This document shows positions 10,201 through 22,289 of a stretch of 64,000 nucleotides of DNA, in pieces. Under the pieces are notes generated by a model. The model was given only the letters and a program-made list of their open reading frames with translations. It was not told the origin of the DNA and made no database searches. Each line of letters begins with the position of its first letter. Position 1 is the stretch's first letter. This DNA is from Phocoena phocoena. Lineage: Eukaryota; Chordata; Mammalia; Artiodactyla; Phocoenidae. Where the stretch lies: assembly GCF_963924675.1 (NCBI RefSeq), contig NC_089221.1, positions 89,756,998-89,820,997 of the forward strand, read 5' to 3'. Both the position numbers and the translations under genes were made by a program.

Positions 10201-11089
10201 CAGTTACGTAGGTCTATAGAGTTAAGAAGTCTCTTTTATGCACTTTATTACAATTCTAAGAAAGCTTCCAGAGCTCCCCACTCCCAATATGATTTGAACA
10301 TCCTTCTCTATGCACCCTCTCCTCCTTGTGGGCAGGATAAAGTAACCCCCCACACCCAAATGATACTCCTGTTGGGGTGTCTCCAGCGACATGGCTTCCA
10401 AAGGCTGCTGCCATCTGTCACCAGGGGAATGGCGGGGGGCAGACAAAGTGTCACTGTCCTGAGGGCCACCACCACCATCCCTTTATGTCACCTGGGAACA
10501 AGTGTGCCCTGGAAAAGGTAGTCATCCAGTAAGCTGCGAATCGTTTCCCAGGTTGCTGGTGATACACAGATCTATGGGTGTTAACATCACTCCTCGTCTT
10601 CCAGCAGCTGGCTGGCCACCAGCACTGCAGGGTGCACTGCTCCATAGCCAGGGAGAGAAGTGGCTTGGCTTCTGCCTTCTGTTTGGCCGGAGGTGGGAGC
10701 ACAGTGCGGACCCAAGGGGATCACTTGATGGGGGCAGCTGTTCAACAAGGTCCACACTGACATGGGGCTCCCGGGGCCCCTCCCTCCCAGCTCCTGAATG
10801 TCGCCTTGTCTGGACAGACAGCCCAGTCGGCGCTGCAGCATCCTCACCTAGGCCCCTCGTTGCTGCCTCCCTTCCTCTCTGTCCTCTCTCTGACATAGTC
10901 CCATGTCTCCAACAGCCAGCCGCAGCTTCCCGAGGGCTCTCTGTGGTCAGCACTTTGGGTTCTGGCTCCTGACTTGACGTCAGCCCCTCCTTACCCCAGC
11001 CTTGGGCCCAGTGGGCTTCCTCACTCCTCTAGGAAGTAGGAGCCTTTCTTCAAGGGTGCTCCTGCCTAACTGCACTGAACAATGATGGC
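10201..11089. other. unique non-coding sequence
   Basis: GC-moderate, no repeat recognised. Frames of up to 156 codons on both strands overlap one another and show no domain, so I do not call a gene. Confidence 0.4.
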
Positions 11090-11300
11090 CCATAGAGCTG
11101 GTTTCTGCTTGCGGCTTCCCTCTGCTGCTATTAGCCATCCATTTCCTTTCATGCCTATCTCCTGAGTGACAGAGCTAATCAATCTCCACTAGCCCACCTC
11201 GGAGGCATTAATGCAGTTGATTGCCTACTGACAACAGCTGGTGGAAATACATGAGTCTCTTGTTTTGAGGTGGGAGAATGTTTATGTAAACAGAGTAGCC
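11090..11300. promoter_or_regulatory. candidate conserved non-coding element
   Basis: Non-repetitive sequence with two palindromic transcription-factor-like sites: gcattaatgc at 11205-11214 (perfect palindrome with a TAAT core) and tgtttatgtaaaca at 11279-11292 (two facing forkhead-like half sites). A ctaatcaatc motif lies between 11175 and 11184. Such clusters are typical of developmental enhancers, but motif matches alone are weak evidence. Confidence 0.3.
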
Positions 11301-13199
11301 CAAAATTTTAACCTAGCAGAAGAATGGGTGCCAGTATTGGAAGTTGGAATGAAAACCCTTATCTGTACTTACAACTTACATCTTCCTGCCTTTTACACAA
11401 ATTCTTCCTAAGAAATTCTATGTCTCACACTGCTAGAATCCTGAATGTTCCAAAAGCGAAACAGCAGCAACCCAAGCAAGAAAAGGGCATTTGCTGTAAT
11501 TTACACTCACTGCTGGGACGCTCAGTAAATATGCTTGTTGCGTGCTGTGAAGGCTAAACCCGTAGAGGGCAGAGGTTCCTTCATGAGACACTAAAAACAC
11601 TTAGACAAGGCTTAGGAGTTCATTTCCAAGCTCCTCAAGGTTAATGGAGGTGCCCCAAGAGCTTCTGCTTATTGTTGAAGGAGGTTGGAGTGCGTTGGGA
11701 AGACAGCGCTGTTTGTGATGTGACGGCTTAGCTCTTCTGCATCTACATTCCTCTCTGCAGTTTCAGAGGTGGATTTGGTGGTGGTCGCAGTGAGCAGAGG
11801 CGGGGACATGGCTGCTGTCACCTGTGCACATAGAGAAACGTGTCCACGAGCACAGCTGTGCGACCACACACTCTGGAGAAGCCACAAACGTGGCAAATGC
11901 CTGAGGATGTCTCCCCGAGCGCAGGCAAAATCACCGTGTGTCTGGGGTCAGTGAAGACTGGACGAACAGTGGTGTGGAGAAGGGGGATGGTAACTGTGGA
12001 CTCAGTACCCATGAAGACTCAGAACTTTTGGGTCCAGGAATTTTCGAACCTCTCTCCCAGCTGCATTCAAATAAGGAGGTCCTTTGTAAAGCCAAGTGCT
12101 ACGCTTGCAATACGTTTTCTTCTGGTTGGCATTAAACCCACAAAGAAACAACCTAGTAAAGTCCCCCCTAATTTACCTGTTTATTTATTTTTTGCCATCT
12201 CCATCCCAATTCTTCGATTAGAATAAAATGTTATTGTTTTAGGTTTTATCAACCTTGGAGCTGCCTCTGTTCTCTGGACCAAACCAAGCTGATTCTGGTT
12301 TTACTGCCATGAGCTAGAAGTCACAGGACACTGAGAGAGAGATACTGTCAACTGTTGCTAAAATTTACTGTCAACGTGCTTTCCACATTCTGCATTCCCT
12401 GTCACATGCCATGTCATGTCCAGATTGAGTATCTGCTCTGTTCCCGGCTTCCTGCCCTCAGTGAGACTCTTCCCCTGTGTAATCAGGGCCCCCAACACTG
12501 GTGCTGCTTCTTCAACAGTGGGGGGCGGCTGTGGGAGGGAAAGACCCAGGGGGTTGCCCACATCTTCAGCTGGCTCACTTGCAGGTCTGCAGGGGCTCTG
12601 TTCTAAGGCGGGAGGCGGAGGGACTCACATTTTCCCGGTGCCCTCAGGTCTCAGCTGTGGACCCACGTCCATACGCAGTCTCAGCTCTCCAACCTACTCT
12701 AGGACAACTACGGGCAGGTTTTCCCCTGTTCTTTAATGGGGACATAAAAAGTAAGGGAATTTACAGATGTTACCTCTGTCTACCCATTCTGTGGTGAGGT
12801 GCCCTGTCTTCAGGGAAGAGGGAGCACGGGCCTGGGTGTATTTTGCTCCAAGAAGAGGGAGAAAATTCCCAATGTATCAATCCCGTCACCTTCCCAGAGG
12901 ACGTGCCTCGGGTGTCAGGTCCCTGTGGAGGAACTGTCCTGAGAGCCCCTGTAGCACGGCAGCTGAGTGACAGGTTTCTTGATATCGGAAAGCTTTCTCT
13001 TTCTCAACACATTTGCTCCCAGCAGAAATCACTTCAGAGCAGAACATGGAGCCACAGATCCAACACTGAAGCTTCAGTGTAAAGCTGTGTTGAATTCTAC
13101 TGTACAGCGTTCAAGGGGTAGAGACACTCTTTGCCTGGGACAGAAATCCTGCCACTTTCTCATTACCAGGTTTCCCCAAACAACAGCAAAAGCTCCTGA
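11301..13199. other. unique non-coding sequence
   Basis: No repeat recognised. Reading frames up to 128 codons overlap on both strands without any recognisable domain. Confidence 0.4.
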
Positions 13200-13570
13200 T
13201 TTATAAACACTTTCTCTTTCTCCACAGCCCCTCGCTGAGCTATTTTTGGCCACTCGCTGAGGAAGGGAAGCAAAATTACATTAGAACCAACCATTAGTTT
13301 ACTGATGCTGAGAAGGTTTGTTAATCAATTCAGACTTTTTCCTTTCTTGATCAATACAGATCTGGCTTGTCCTGCGAACAGACAGTTACCCAATTACCCG
13401 CCTTCTAATTGGCAGCCTCTACATCCTTTAACAATTCAGCTGGTTCCACTGATCAGGTAACAGCTAAATTGGCACCGGGTCTCTAGCAGAACGGATTTCA
13501 TCTGGCCTGCATTTGATTAAAACGCCTCACCAAAACCAGTGCCAGGTGTGATTTTATCACTTGTTACAGT
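13200..13570. promoter_or_regulatory. candidate conserved non-coding element with homeodomain-like sites
   Basis: Unique sequence containing an exact inverted repeat, ccaatta at 13390-13396 and taattgg at 13406-13412 with a 9-bp spacer. Other TAAT/ATTA-like cores surround it: ttaatcaattcag at 13321-13333, ctaaattgg near 13466 and ttgattaaaacg near 13513. ATTA cores are the recognition core of homeodomain proteins. This density in a non-repetitive, only moderately AT-rich stretch suggests a regulatory element; function is inference. Confidence 0.35.
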
Positions 13571-15549
13571 GCCCTCAGGAGTTTCCACAGCACAACATGT
13601 AACAAGGCCTAGCATGGGGAAATTGAAGTTATAAGTCCACTCACCAGTCCTTGGAGGCTCCCAAATATACGACGGGATAAATGTGTCCTAGAAACGCCAA
13701 ATTCCTTGAGAAAAATTTCTAGAAGTGGAATTCTCAAGTCAAAGGGGCAGTTCCTTACACATCTGATGATCTGCTGACTGCAGAACAAAAAAATCAGAAT
13801 ATAAATATCACCAAAATACAACTATGGGAAAATAGTGTTCCCTTTGTAAATTGATTTAATAAAAGATAAAGTTTGTGAGAATCACAGTGTGATACACTAA
13901 TAATTTTATAGAAATCTTTAAAACAATTCCTATGTCCTCAAGCATTTGTGTTGCTAAAATTTACTGAACAAATCTCTCATATTGTGAAAATTTTTTAATT
14001 AAAATGCAACTGTAGACTGCAATTCATTCATACAGAGTAATCACTTACCCTGTCCTTGGGGATTAAATAATGAAGCTAAAGGCTTTCTAACTACCAAAGG
14101 AAAATAATCTGTTATCTGCGTCATTAGTTTTCACCTCAACCTTGCAAAAGGAGAAGGGGCAATTAATTCATTTGCAATAAGAATCCTAAAATTTTAAGTA
14201 GAAAACCAAAATATATCCAGTATTTTATAATATGTGATGTAAATATAAATTATTTATAAATGGATTACATTGTACTTGCAACAGAGGAACAATGAACTCC
14301 TTGTCCAGGGTGAGGCAAATAATGAACACGGTGACTCATTGTAAGATGCCTTAGAAGCCATGGGGGAAAGTTAGTGTCAGGATTCCTGCCTTGACTCCAC
14401 ATAAACGATCCAGGCAGCTGTGCAAAGGGAGCTCAAACCCAAAATATGTGCTCAAAAATGTAGAATTATAAAATATTTAAAAATATTAAAATGTTTTTTA
14501 AAATCTGCTTTCTCACCTGAGAGGAGAGAATCAAGTTCGTTGTTATGGAGTAATGCTTTATAGTCTTGTTTAAATAATATTAGAGTTGAATTCAGATGAA
14601 ATGCCTGCACTTCCTTATCTGAAACCAGAAATAATAACAATACACCATTAATATTTACAGAATTACAATATTATTTACAAAAAACCATCAGGTGACAATT
14701 TTCTTTCTGTAAGTCAGTGCTATACAATAAAGTGGAGGCAAATATAAGGGCAACAGGTTAAAAAGAATACCTGCAAAAAACAAATTGTGGGATTTCTAGA
14801 TTTTACCTTTCTAAATCAGTCATACTGCTCTGAGAAAAACTACCCTGAAACAATGGACACTGGAACCTGGAGCTTCACAGAACAGGAACCAAGATGGGAA
14901 ATCTTCAGTTTGCTGGCGGCCACACTTCTCTGGCTATTTCCCAAATACCAGAAACCCACCCTGTCTTGTTAGGTTAAGCAAGATCCAGCTTGTCATTTTC
15001 TAGGACATCGTGTGAAGTACATTCTTGGATGGAATTGCCATTAATAGAACGTCTCTAGGAGTCCACAAGAGACTCTGCTTTTCTTTCCTTCTCCGGGCCC
15101 TTCGCAATTGCCTTAACCCTAGTTCCATCTTTCCTTCTGACAAGGGGATTTGACTGAAGATTATCAATACAGCCAAGCACCTCAGCTATTCTCAGGGGAC
15201 AAATTGGTAGGTTCTCCCCTGTTTTACTTGGCTTTAGCTATTGCTTTCTGAGGGAGCAGAATACCTTTATCCTTTCTTCTGAGGAAATGTCTGAAACTGT
15301 TTCTGTTGTAAAGTACTAGGTGGTGCTATCTTTCAAGGTTGACAGCACCTTCAAACTGGGTGGAAGTGGGACCATTGAGTGCTTCCCTAAATTGTCCCCA
15401 GGCCTCCAGATTGGCATACAACCTGCGGGCCCTCAAGTGGAAATAACTCTCTTTGTGGAGATGATGCTGAGAAAGAGTAAAGGTGATGATTAAAGTGTTC
15501 TGCTAATGAGGAATTGGAGCCAGCTTCCCCTGGGTTTGTCATGTCACGT
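13571..15549. other. AT-rich unique sequence
   Basis: AT-rich between 13830 and 14700, no repeat family recognised, no coding signal. Confidence 0.4.
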
Positions 15550-15605
15550 AGTGGGTGCCTAGTCCTGGCACACAGTAGGTCCTCAAAGAGTGTTGCCTGA
15601 ATAAG
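15550..15605 (+). mobile_element. L2 or MIR 3'-end fragment
   Basis: The motifs cctggcacacagtaggtcct and caaagagtgttgcctgaata match the common 3' terminus shared by MIR and L2 copies (tggcacatagtaggtgctca type). Too short to decide between the two. Confidence 0.6.
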
Positions 15606-15949
15606 TCTACAGTGCAGAAGAGTTGGGCTTTTACTGCCATTTCTGGTAAGAGTCTCCCGGGGTCAGGCCAGGGCACCTAGGGACCAGGGCTCCAAGGTCT
15701 ACTCAACGTTGAGTCTACTCAATGCCGTTTGGAAGAGTCTATTCACTACAAGGTTCCCGTGTCCAGTGGGGCTTAGGAATCTTCTTACTGTTTACATTCT
15801 TCCTCCTATGCCACGACCTCTTCCTTTTTCTGTCCCTACTTCATTCACTCCAGTTTGCTTCCCCTCCAATCTCAGCTTTCTTAGTCTCCTTTTCCTTAAT
15901 GCAGCCCAAAATCATAGACATTAAGAGACGAAAGAAGCATTTGTGATTT

Positions 15950-16135
15950 TCTATTCCAGTGCTTTCATTTTACCCATGAAGAAATCAAGGATTGGACAAA
16001 TTACATGATTTGCTCAAAGCCACATAGCTAGTATTAGTTATGATAGTTAACACTTGAGTGTTTACTGTGTACCAGACCCTGTTAAGTGATTTACAGCTGT
16101 CACTTAAGCTTTACAAATGACCGGTGATGTAGGTA
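15950..16135 (-). mobile_element. MIR fragments (two adjoining pieces)
   Basis: The first piece is cattttacccatgaagaaat followed by ttgctcaaagccacatagct. The second is gtttactgtgtaccagaccc and aagtgatttacagctgtcac. Both are antisense MIR, but their order is inverted relative to a single intact MIR, so these are two insertions or a rearranged copy. Confidence 0.65.
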
Positions 16136-16136
16136 C

Positions 16137-16375
16137 TTGTGGTGGGTCAACTTGACTAGGCTACAGTCAAGCATAATACAATTAAATGCTAATCTACGTG
16201 TTGCTATGAAGACATTTGTAGGTTTAATTAAAGTCCATAATCAGTTGGCTTTAGTAAAGGAGATTGTCTTGGAAAATCGGGATGGGTTTAAAAGCAGAGG
16301 TTTCCATGGCTATGTGTGTGAAGCACTTTGTTGGAGGCTACATTTGAAGGAAACTTCTGAGCCCTAGGTCAGCCC
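16137..16375 (+). mobile_element. old interspersed repeat, family not named
   Basis: Starts with gggtcaacttgactaggcta and contains taatctacgtgttgctatga, followed by a block like cagttggctttagtaaagga. This matches a widespread mammalian repeat beginning gtgtcaacttgactgggc that I remember but cannot name. Possibly an LTR. Confidence 0.45.
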
Positions 16376-16515
16376 TAGAAGCCAGGGATGGTGGTTCCTT
16401 CCTCCTTCCTGTTCAACTGAAAGCAAGGGTGCTGGGCTTTCATCAGAAAGGGTAATACTCCCCCCCTGCAGTTTGGGGGTGGGGGGGTAGTCACAGTGGA
16501 CTGGCATCTAACTTT

Positions 16516-16529
16516 GGCTATCAAATTTA
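16516..16529. repeat. target-site duplication, left copy
   Basis: The fourteen bases ggctatcaaattta recur exactly at 16642-16655 and bracket the short SINE at 16530-16641. Confidence 0.88.
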
Positions 16530-16641
16530 TTTGTCTGCACCGTCTTAGTTGTGGCATGCAGGATCTAGTTCCCTGACCAGGGATCGAAACTGGGCCCCCT
16601 GGGAGCCCAGAGTCTTAGCCACAGAACCACCAGGGAAGTCC
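16530..16641 (-). mobile_element. 5'-truncated-type tRNA-derived SINE (CHR-1/Bov-tA-like)
   Basis: The minus-strand head ends accaccagggaagtcc, with ggcatgcaggatctagttcc and ctgaccagggatcgaaactg inside. The atctagttccctgacc block differs from the ccacatgccgcgg block of the other SINEs in this window, so this is a different, probably older subfamily shared with ruminants. Only 112 bp long and without a long A tail, yet it keeps a perfect 14-bp TSD (16516-16529 and 16642-16655). Confidence 0.88.
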
Positions 16642-16655
16642 GGCTATCAAATTTA
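16642..16655. repeat. target-site duplication, right copy
   Basis: Exact repeat of 16516-16529. Confidence 0.88.
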
Positions 16656-19439
16656 AATGGCAAAATATGACTGCTCTGCTGGTAGAAAGAGGGGTGAGGG
16701 GCAGCTACAAAGGAAAGGCCTAATCCTGCAGCGCCTACCCACCAGGCTTCCCATGGACCAGCTGTGAGTCGTGGGCAGAGGCAACTTCAGCCCTGCTCAA
16801 GAGGGCCACCTGGAGGGGCAAAGTTCCCTCAGGATAACGGAGCTACAGGTGAACCTCTGAAGTTCAAGACACATCATGAGAGAGTAAATCACCCACATCA
16901 AGGGGACTGCAAGGGGCAGTTCCAGGCAAAGGGGTCAGGGAGGAAGGGTCTCTAGCCCCCATGAGAGGGTCAGCAATAATACATGCCAGGCTATGTACGA
17001 AAGGGTGACACTCATAACAGTGAGTTATGGCCCAAGCTTGGTGTGGGGAGATGCCTCAATTTTAAATCAAGTTCATAGTTTTGATTATTACAGGGACTGG
17101 GCTTGTAATTTCTAAATACCGTGCTGAAATTTAGAATACCTTGAGGATTTGTATGACATGAGAGTGACCAGGAGATTCATGTGATACCCGGCTCCAGGGA
17201 AGGAATTGGCCCTCTACCAAATAAATTTAAATGGAAACAGAAAAAAGTTTTTGTTTTTTTAATACAGTGAGACCCTTGTATGAGACAAGTCTGCTCTATG
17301 TACCATTTACATGAGTTGAATATTTCCATAAAGTTTGCCACCCTCAATGCCCTAGAACTGGACGCCTTCTTCTCCAGAGAACATAGCACTGTTTTATCTT
17401 CTTTGAGGGTTCTTTGCAGTCTTAGGTGCTTGTGCTGCAAACTCAGATATCTGTGTCTTTCTTTGAAGTTACTCATTATCTTGTGAGTGACTCTGTTGAT
17501 TGTCATTATGAAAGGAGAAAAATGCAAGCAAACAACTCATTCTTATTTATCCTTCTACTTCTGACAAATCATTAGTCTTTGCAAATTCTTCAGCTGTCAT
17601 ACTTCTCAACTATGGCGACATTTCAAGCCTCCTAATTTCAAATTTTATTTTTAGGCCCCCAATTCTGAAATCAGTACTTCTCTACTCTGCAGGGTCTGGC
17701 GCCACAGTGGGTCTTAACATATATTGTTTTTACTCTGTTCCATGTGGAGGTAAGGGAGTGGGAGATTTTTTTTTTTATTATTAACACACACATACCCACA
17801 CATTTAAAGGGAGATTTTCATGTATTTGTACTCAAGCATAGAAGATTATGAAGGAAGAATGCTACTCTCCAAAGCTGTAACTCCAAATAAAATTTACTTG
17901 TGGTCGTACCTCAGATGTTTGGATCTCATCTCCCTCAAAATTTGTTCTTCCCTTTCCTTCCTTTTCTCTCTCTCTTCCTTCTTTCTCTCCTTCTAAAGCA
18001 AGCCTCTGTCGTAATGTGAGAAATTACATATCTTTTCCTTTCCTCTGTGCAAGAACACTTCTGCCCATCTCCTGTGATGATGCACCTATCCCACAAATGG
18101 AAGTTTCACAGGATCACTTGCTGAGAAGGATGGGCTCTCCCCCTCTCTAATCCATAAAGGGAGATTAATTGTCAAATGTGTGAACACAGTGAACCGGGCA
18201 GAGCTGCTGCCAGACCAGTGATCTTGGATCTTCAGTGTGCACTGTTTTAAATACCTTGTCTCACTCACCTTCGTGAAAGACTGAAAGAAGGATAAGGCAA
18301 GACAAACCCCAAATCCTACAGAAAGCAAAATAGTTTTCTATTAACTTAAGCAGCAAAAGTACAGGGTTGTATATTTGGAAAAGCCTCTTTGCATTTCAAT
18401 ATTGTGCTACCTACAAATATAACCAGCAAAACTGAGTTTAGGTTAAATAGATAAGATGCAACATCTAACTGAAGGGTTACAATGCATGAAAAACACGTAT
18501 TCATTAGGAGATTACATTTATAATCTCTGCTTGTTATGAGAAGATAACACAAAGGTGCAGATAAGAAATGCGATGCCCAGAGCCATATAGAGGTTTACAT
18601 GCAATCATCCTTTTGGAATCCCACTAAATTCTCCCAAATTGCCTCCTTTCTAAGAAAATCGTATTGCTGTTTACAAGAGCTCTTTTCTCCTCTTGACATT
18701 TCCCTGTTGGCAATCACTGTCACAGACTATTACGTTTTCCTCCCTCGACTCAAGTCCAGGTCAGAGGCAGGATGGAAATAAGTGACACAGTCATTCAAGA
18801 CAAACGTTCCGGCTGAGTTTCCTGGCTCACAGCAACCTAAGAATATCTGTGACCTTAGAAAGTGACGCTCGACTCTTGACCAGAGACCCCCCCATTTCCA
18901 CTCATTTTGAGTTTTCCCAGGTTTTTCAGTCTAGGACATGAATGACCACGTGAGTAGGTGGAAATCACTACAAAGAACCTGAAACAAGCCGATTTCCATG
19001 TTGTCCACAGCCAACCTGGAGTCACCCTGAAAGATGCCATCCAGTACAAGAATTGCACGTGTTGCCATGAGGACACAGGCTCCATGGGTAAAGGGACTAA
19101 GGGACAGGCAGTTTTCTGGGCAGAGCTGGAGCTGGAACCCCGGTCAGCAGTTCTCCCGGCACCCTCCCTAGACTGGCTCAGTTTGCCCGTCGGAGGTTTT
19201 GTGGACACACAGCCCCAGGAATCTCAGGAGCACTTGGAGCGCCAGTCCCATCTCTGTAAGGTGGGCAACTGTCTAGAAAGAGACAGTTGTGAGAGGAGAG
19301 CGTCTTTGAGGATCCCAGTCAGTACTCCGTATCCACTCTAGAAAGGGGGTCTCCCCTTTATCTTCTCTCTCTGATTCCCCCGAGGCGGGAATGGATCCAG
19401 TAACTCTCCTGCCACCGTCTGGCTATCCACCCCACCCCC
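16656..19439. other. unique sequence with pyrimidine tract
   Basis: No repeat family recognised across 2.8 kb. A polypyrimidine tract of tcc/ttc type lies at about 17945-17993 and a poly-T/ATT run at 17767-17781. The plus frame at 18958-19341 (127 codons) has no known domain. Confidence 0.4.
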
Positions 19440-19985
19440 AAATCTTCAGTTTTTATTAAGGCAAGTTTACTGAAGTATAATTTGCACACAGTAAAGTTCA
19501 CTCCACTCCCACTCCCAGCTCCTGGCAAATTCTTATCTGCCTTCTGTTGCTATAATTTTGCCTTTTTCAGAACGTCATTTTGTATCTAACTTCTTTCACT
19601 TAACAGAATGCTCGTAAGACAACAGAATGCTGTTGTACTTATCAGTATTTCATTTCTTCTTATGGCTGAGACGTGTTTCATTGAATCGCTGTTCTACAAT
19701 TTGTTTATTAGTTTACAGTTGATGAACATTTTGGTTCTTTCCAGGGTGGGGAGATTATGACTAAAGCTGCCTTGCAGGTCTTTTTGTGGACGTGTATCTT
19801 TAGGTCTTTTCTCTCGGGTAATAACTTAGGAGTAGAGTTGCTGGGTCATACGGTAAGTGTATGTTAATTTTATAAGAACTTGCTAATTGGCTTCCGAAGT
19901 GGCTGTACCATTTTGCATCCCCATCAGTAATGTAAGAGAATCCTGGTTACTTCACATGCTTGCCAGAACATGGTACTGTCCATTT
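19440..19985 (-). mobile_element. ancient L1-family fragment
   Basis: Plus-strand landmarks are attaaggcaagtttactgaa, cttatggctgagacgtg, ttgctgggtcatacggtaag and gtggctgtaccattttgcat. These correspond to the antisense of the 3' part of L1 ORF2, in the same order as in the younger L1 at 30040-30330. Translation on the minus strand is heavily interrupted. It directly precedes an MLT1 LTR. Confidence 0.7.
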
Positions 19986-20106
19986 AAAAACGTTTAGACG
20001 TGAGTGGATGGACAGTGGGATAGAGGAATAAGAAGAAGGTGGAGGAGGGTGAGAAGGACCGTCTCCTTAGCTTTCCCCAGTTGAGGCAGTTTACTTGGGG
20101 TTGGTG

Positions 20107-20450
20107 TGCTATGGTCTGAATGTTTGTGTCCTCCCGCAATTTATATATTGAAATCTCAATGCCCAATCTGATGGTATTAGGAGGTAGTATTGAGAGGTAG
20201 AGCCCCCATGAATGGGATTCGTGCTCTTATAAAAGAGACCCCACAGAGCGCCCTAGTCCCTTCTGCCCTGTGAAGACCCGGAGAGAAGTAGCAGTCTGCA
20301 GCATGGAAGAGGGCCTTCACCAGAATCCCACTGGGCTGCTGCCATGACCTTGGACTCCCAACCTCCAGAACTGTCAGAAATCAATGCTTGTTGTTTATAA
20401 GCTACCCAGCTTATGGTACTTTCGTTACCGCCGCCTGAAAGACTAAAACA
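20107..20450 (+). mobile_element. MLT1-type LTR (ERVL-MaLR), solo
   Basis: A 344-bp plus-strand LTR starting tgctatggtctgaatg and ending gactaaaaca, close to the terminal sequences of MLT1A-type LTRs as I remember them. Internal landmarks are gatggtattaggagg, catgaatgggattcg, cttataaaagaga, cctccagaactgtcagaaat and ttgtttataagctacccagc. No internal proviral region, so a solo LTR. Confidence 0.87.
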
Positions 20451-22289
20451 GGGTCTTTTCTCTCCATACAGGGACCCGGTTCCCGCTCATCTGGTGGCCC
20501 AAGATGCAGACACACTGTTTGTCCACACCCCCCAGCACCTCCTCTGCACGCCAAGGCTGCCTGACTGCCGGTACCTGCCACTCTCTGCCTGAGCACTTCC
20601 TTTTCCTTGCTGCAGGCACCTGTGCACCAGGAAGCAGCCCTTAGCCAATGAAAGATGGCGAGTTGATGGATCAATATCCCAGCTTCCTCGCTGCCCTCCT
20701 CCCAAGGTAAAGTGACTGATGTGTGTTCCACACTGTCCCCAAAACCCCAGGCAGGACTGAGCCCTGGTTTCCCCAGTGGCAATAGGCCTGAGGCACACCC
20801 TTTATTGGCCTCTTTCTTCTCCCTATCTCACTTCCCCACTTCCTACCTGGGCTCCTAGTGTCAGCCGTCAAATAACTTACTTGCATTTAAATTTGTCTCA
20901 GGGTCAGCTTCTGGAAGAACCCAAATCAAGATAAATTTTTGCATTCTTTTGGACAGCTTTGCCCTCATGTCTAAAATACAAGCCAAATCCTTTTCAGAGA
21001 AAGCCCTGGCCCATGCCGGAGAAGCAGAAGGATGGATTCTGGCAGTCTGGTATCAGGGTCTTCTGAGTAGTCCACTTGGAACCCTCTGGGCTGCCTCTTT
21101 ATCCTCCATGCTTCCAGTAGATTCCAGGTCCAGTTGTTTCTAAAATTCAGAGCTAAATATAGTTGCACTTAAGAGAATCCAGTGGGTCTGGCATGACGTG
21201 CTTCACACCAAGTCAGGCAGCTTCTGAGTCTCCAACATGAGTGGCTGTGGACGGACCACATTTAGATCAAACCATCAATGACCTTCACCGAAGTGCAAAG
21301 CAAAGCAACAGTTTACATACGAGAGATTCATCCAAGTACTTCCCTAAACCAAATAGCTGGGAGTATTTTATCTAACAGACTGGCAAAATGCTTTCAGAAA
21401 ATTAGAAAAGCATCTTGCAATAAGAGTTGGTCTAGTCTCAGATCAAGCCTATTCTGAAGTATCCACTTTATGAGCACAGGCCACTTTTAATGCAATGAAA
21501 CTGCCTTCTTTATTGGCCTATATCACGTTTGAACCCATAAAGCAACATGACCCAGCTTTGACATTATTTGTAGGTATAAAAACATGGTGTTCTGAAAAGA
21601 ATTATAAATGCTTCACTGAGCTTTAGGAGGAAAGCCTTCTCTTGAAAAATGGAAATCAATATCTAGTGTAACATGTAACACACTTAGAATAAGGCAGATT
21701 CTATACAAGCGACAGAAGCTTGCCGGAAACAAGCAGCTTGAGTGCACTCAATCCAGCCATTGCTGTTATTCCTCACGGTAGCTGAAGCAGGTTCTTAACA
21801 GGAGAGATGGGAATGCTGGATCCACAGCGCAATGAGAACCACATGTGACACACCGTAGTGTCAGTGTCGAGAGCTCTACTCACCATCCAGCGGGGTCTCA
21901 TGTCAATGTCTAAAGCACTCTCACTAAGGAATGATTGAGAACATCCGGTCCAGTGTGACCAGTGGTCTTCTGGTCTGTTCTGGTTGGGTCTGGGAGTCTC
22001 TTAAACTTGCCAGGTTCTACTGGTGTTCATCTGTGTGCCAAGAATGATTTTATTATCTTCTTTACTGCCAGACTCTATTAATTTTCAGAAAATTCTTAGC
22101 TCCTGTGTATGCAGTTGTTCAATGCTCACTTTAGTACTGAATCTTTACTTGATTGCTAAGAGGCTTCTACTTTCCATCACTGTGCCCCACATCGCTGGCT
22201 GCTGGTTACTCACAGCCTGGAACGGCATCTCTCCACCGCACTGCAGGGCAGGGCTCTGAGTCCGACTGTCCCCCTGCAGCTGCCCAGGC
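20451..22289. other. unique non-coding sequence
   Basis: No repeat recognised. The minus frames at 20411-20886 overlap each other and carry no domain. Confidence 0.4.

Noticed and set aside
10502..10972. A plus-strand frame of 156 codons opposite a minus-strand frame of 143 codons.
   Set aside because: The two mirror each other and neither has a recognisable domain or biased third positions that I can see.
11840..12226. A cysteine/histidine-containing frame that might recall a zinc finger (CAHRETCPRAQLCDHTLWRSH in a neighbouring frame).
   Set aside because: Spacing does not fit C2H2 fingers and there is no linker or repetition.
17177..17527. A minus-strand frame of 116 codons, rich in K/R, looked like a possible gene fragment.
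   Set aside because: No family recognised and no conserved motif; low complexity flanks (poly-T at 17250) and AT-rich composition are adequate explanations.
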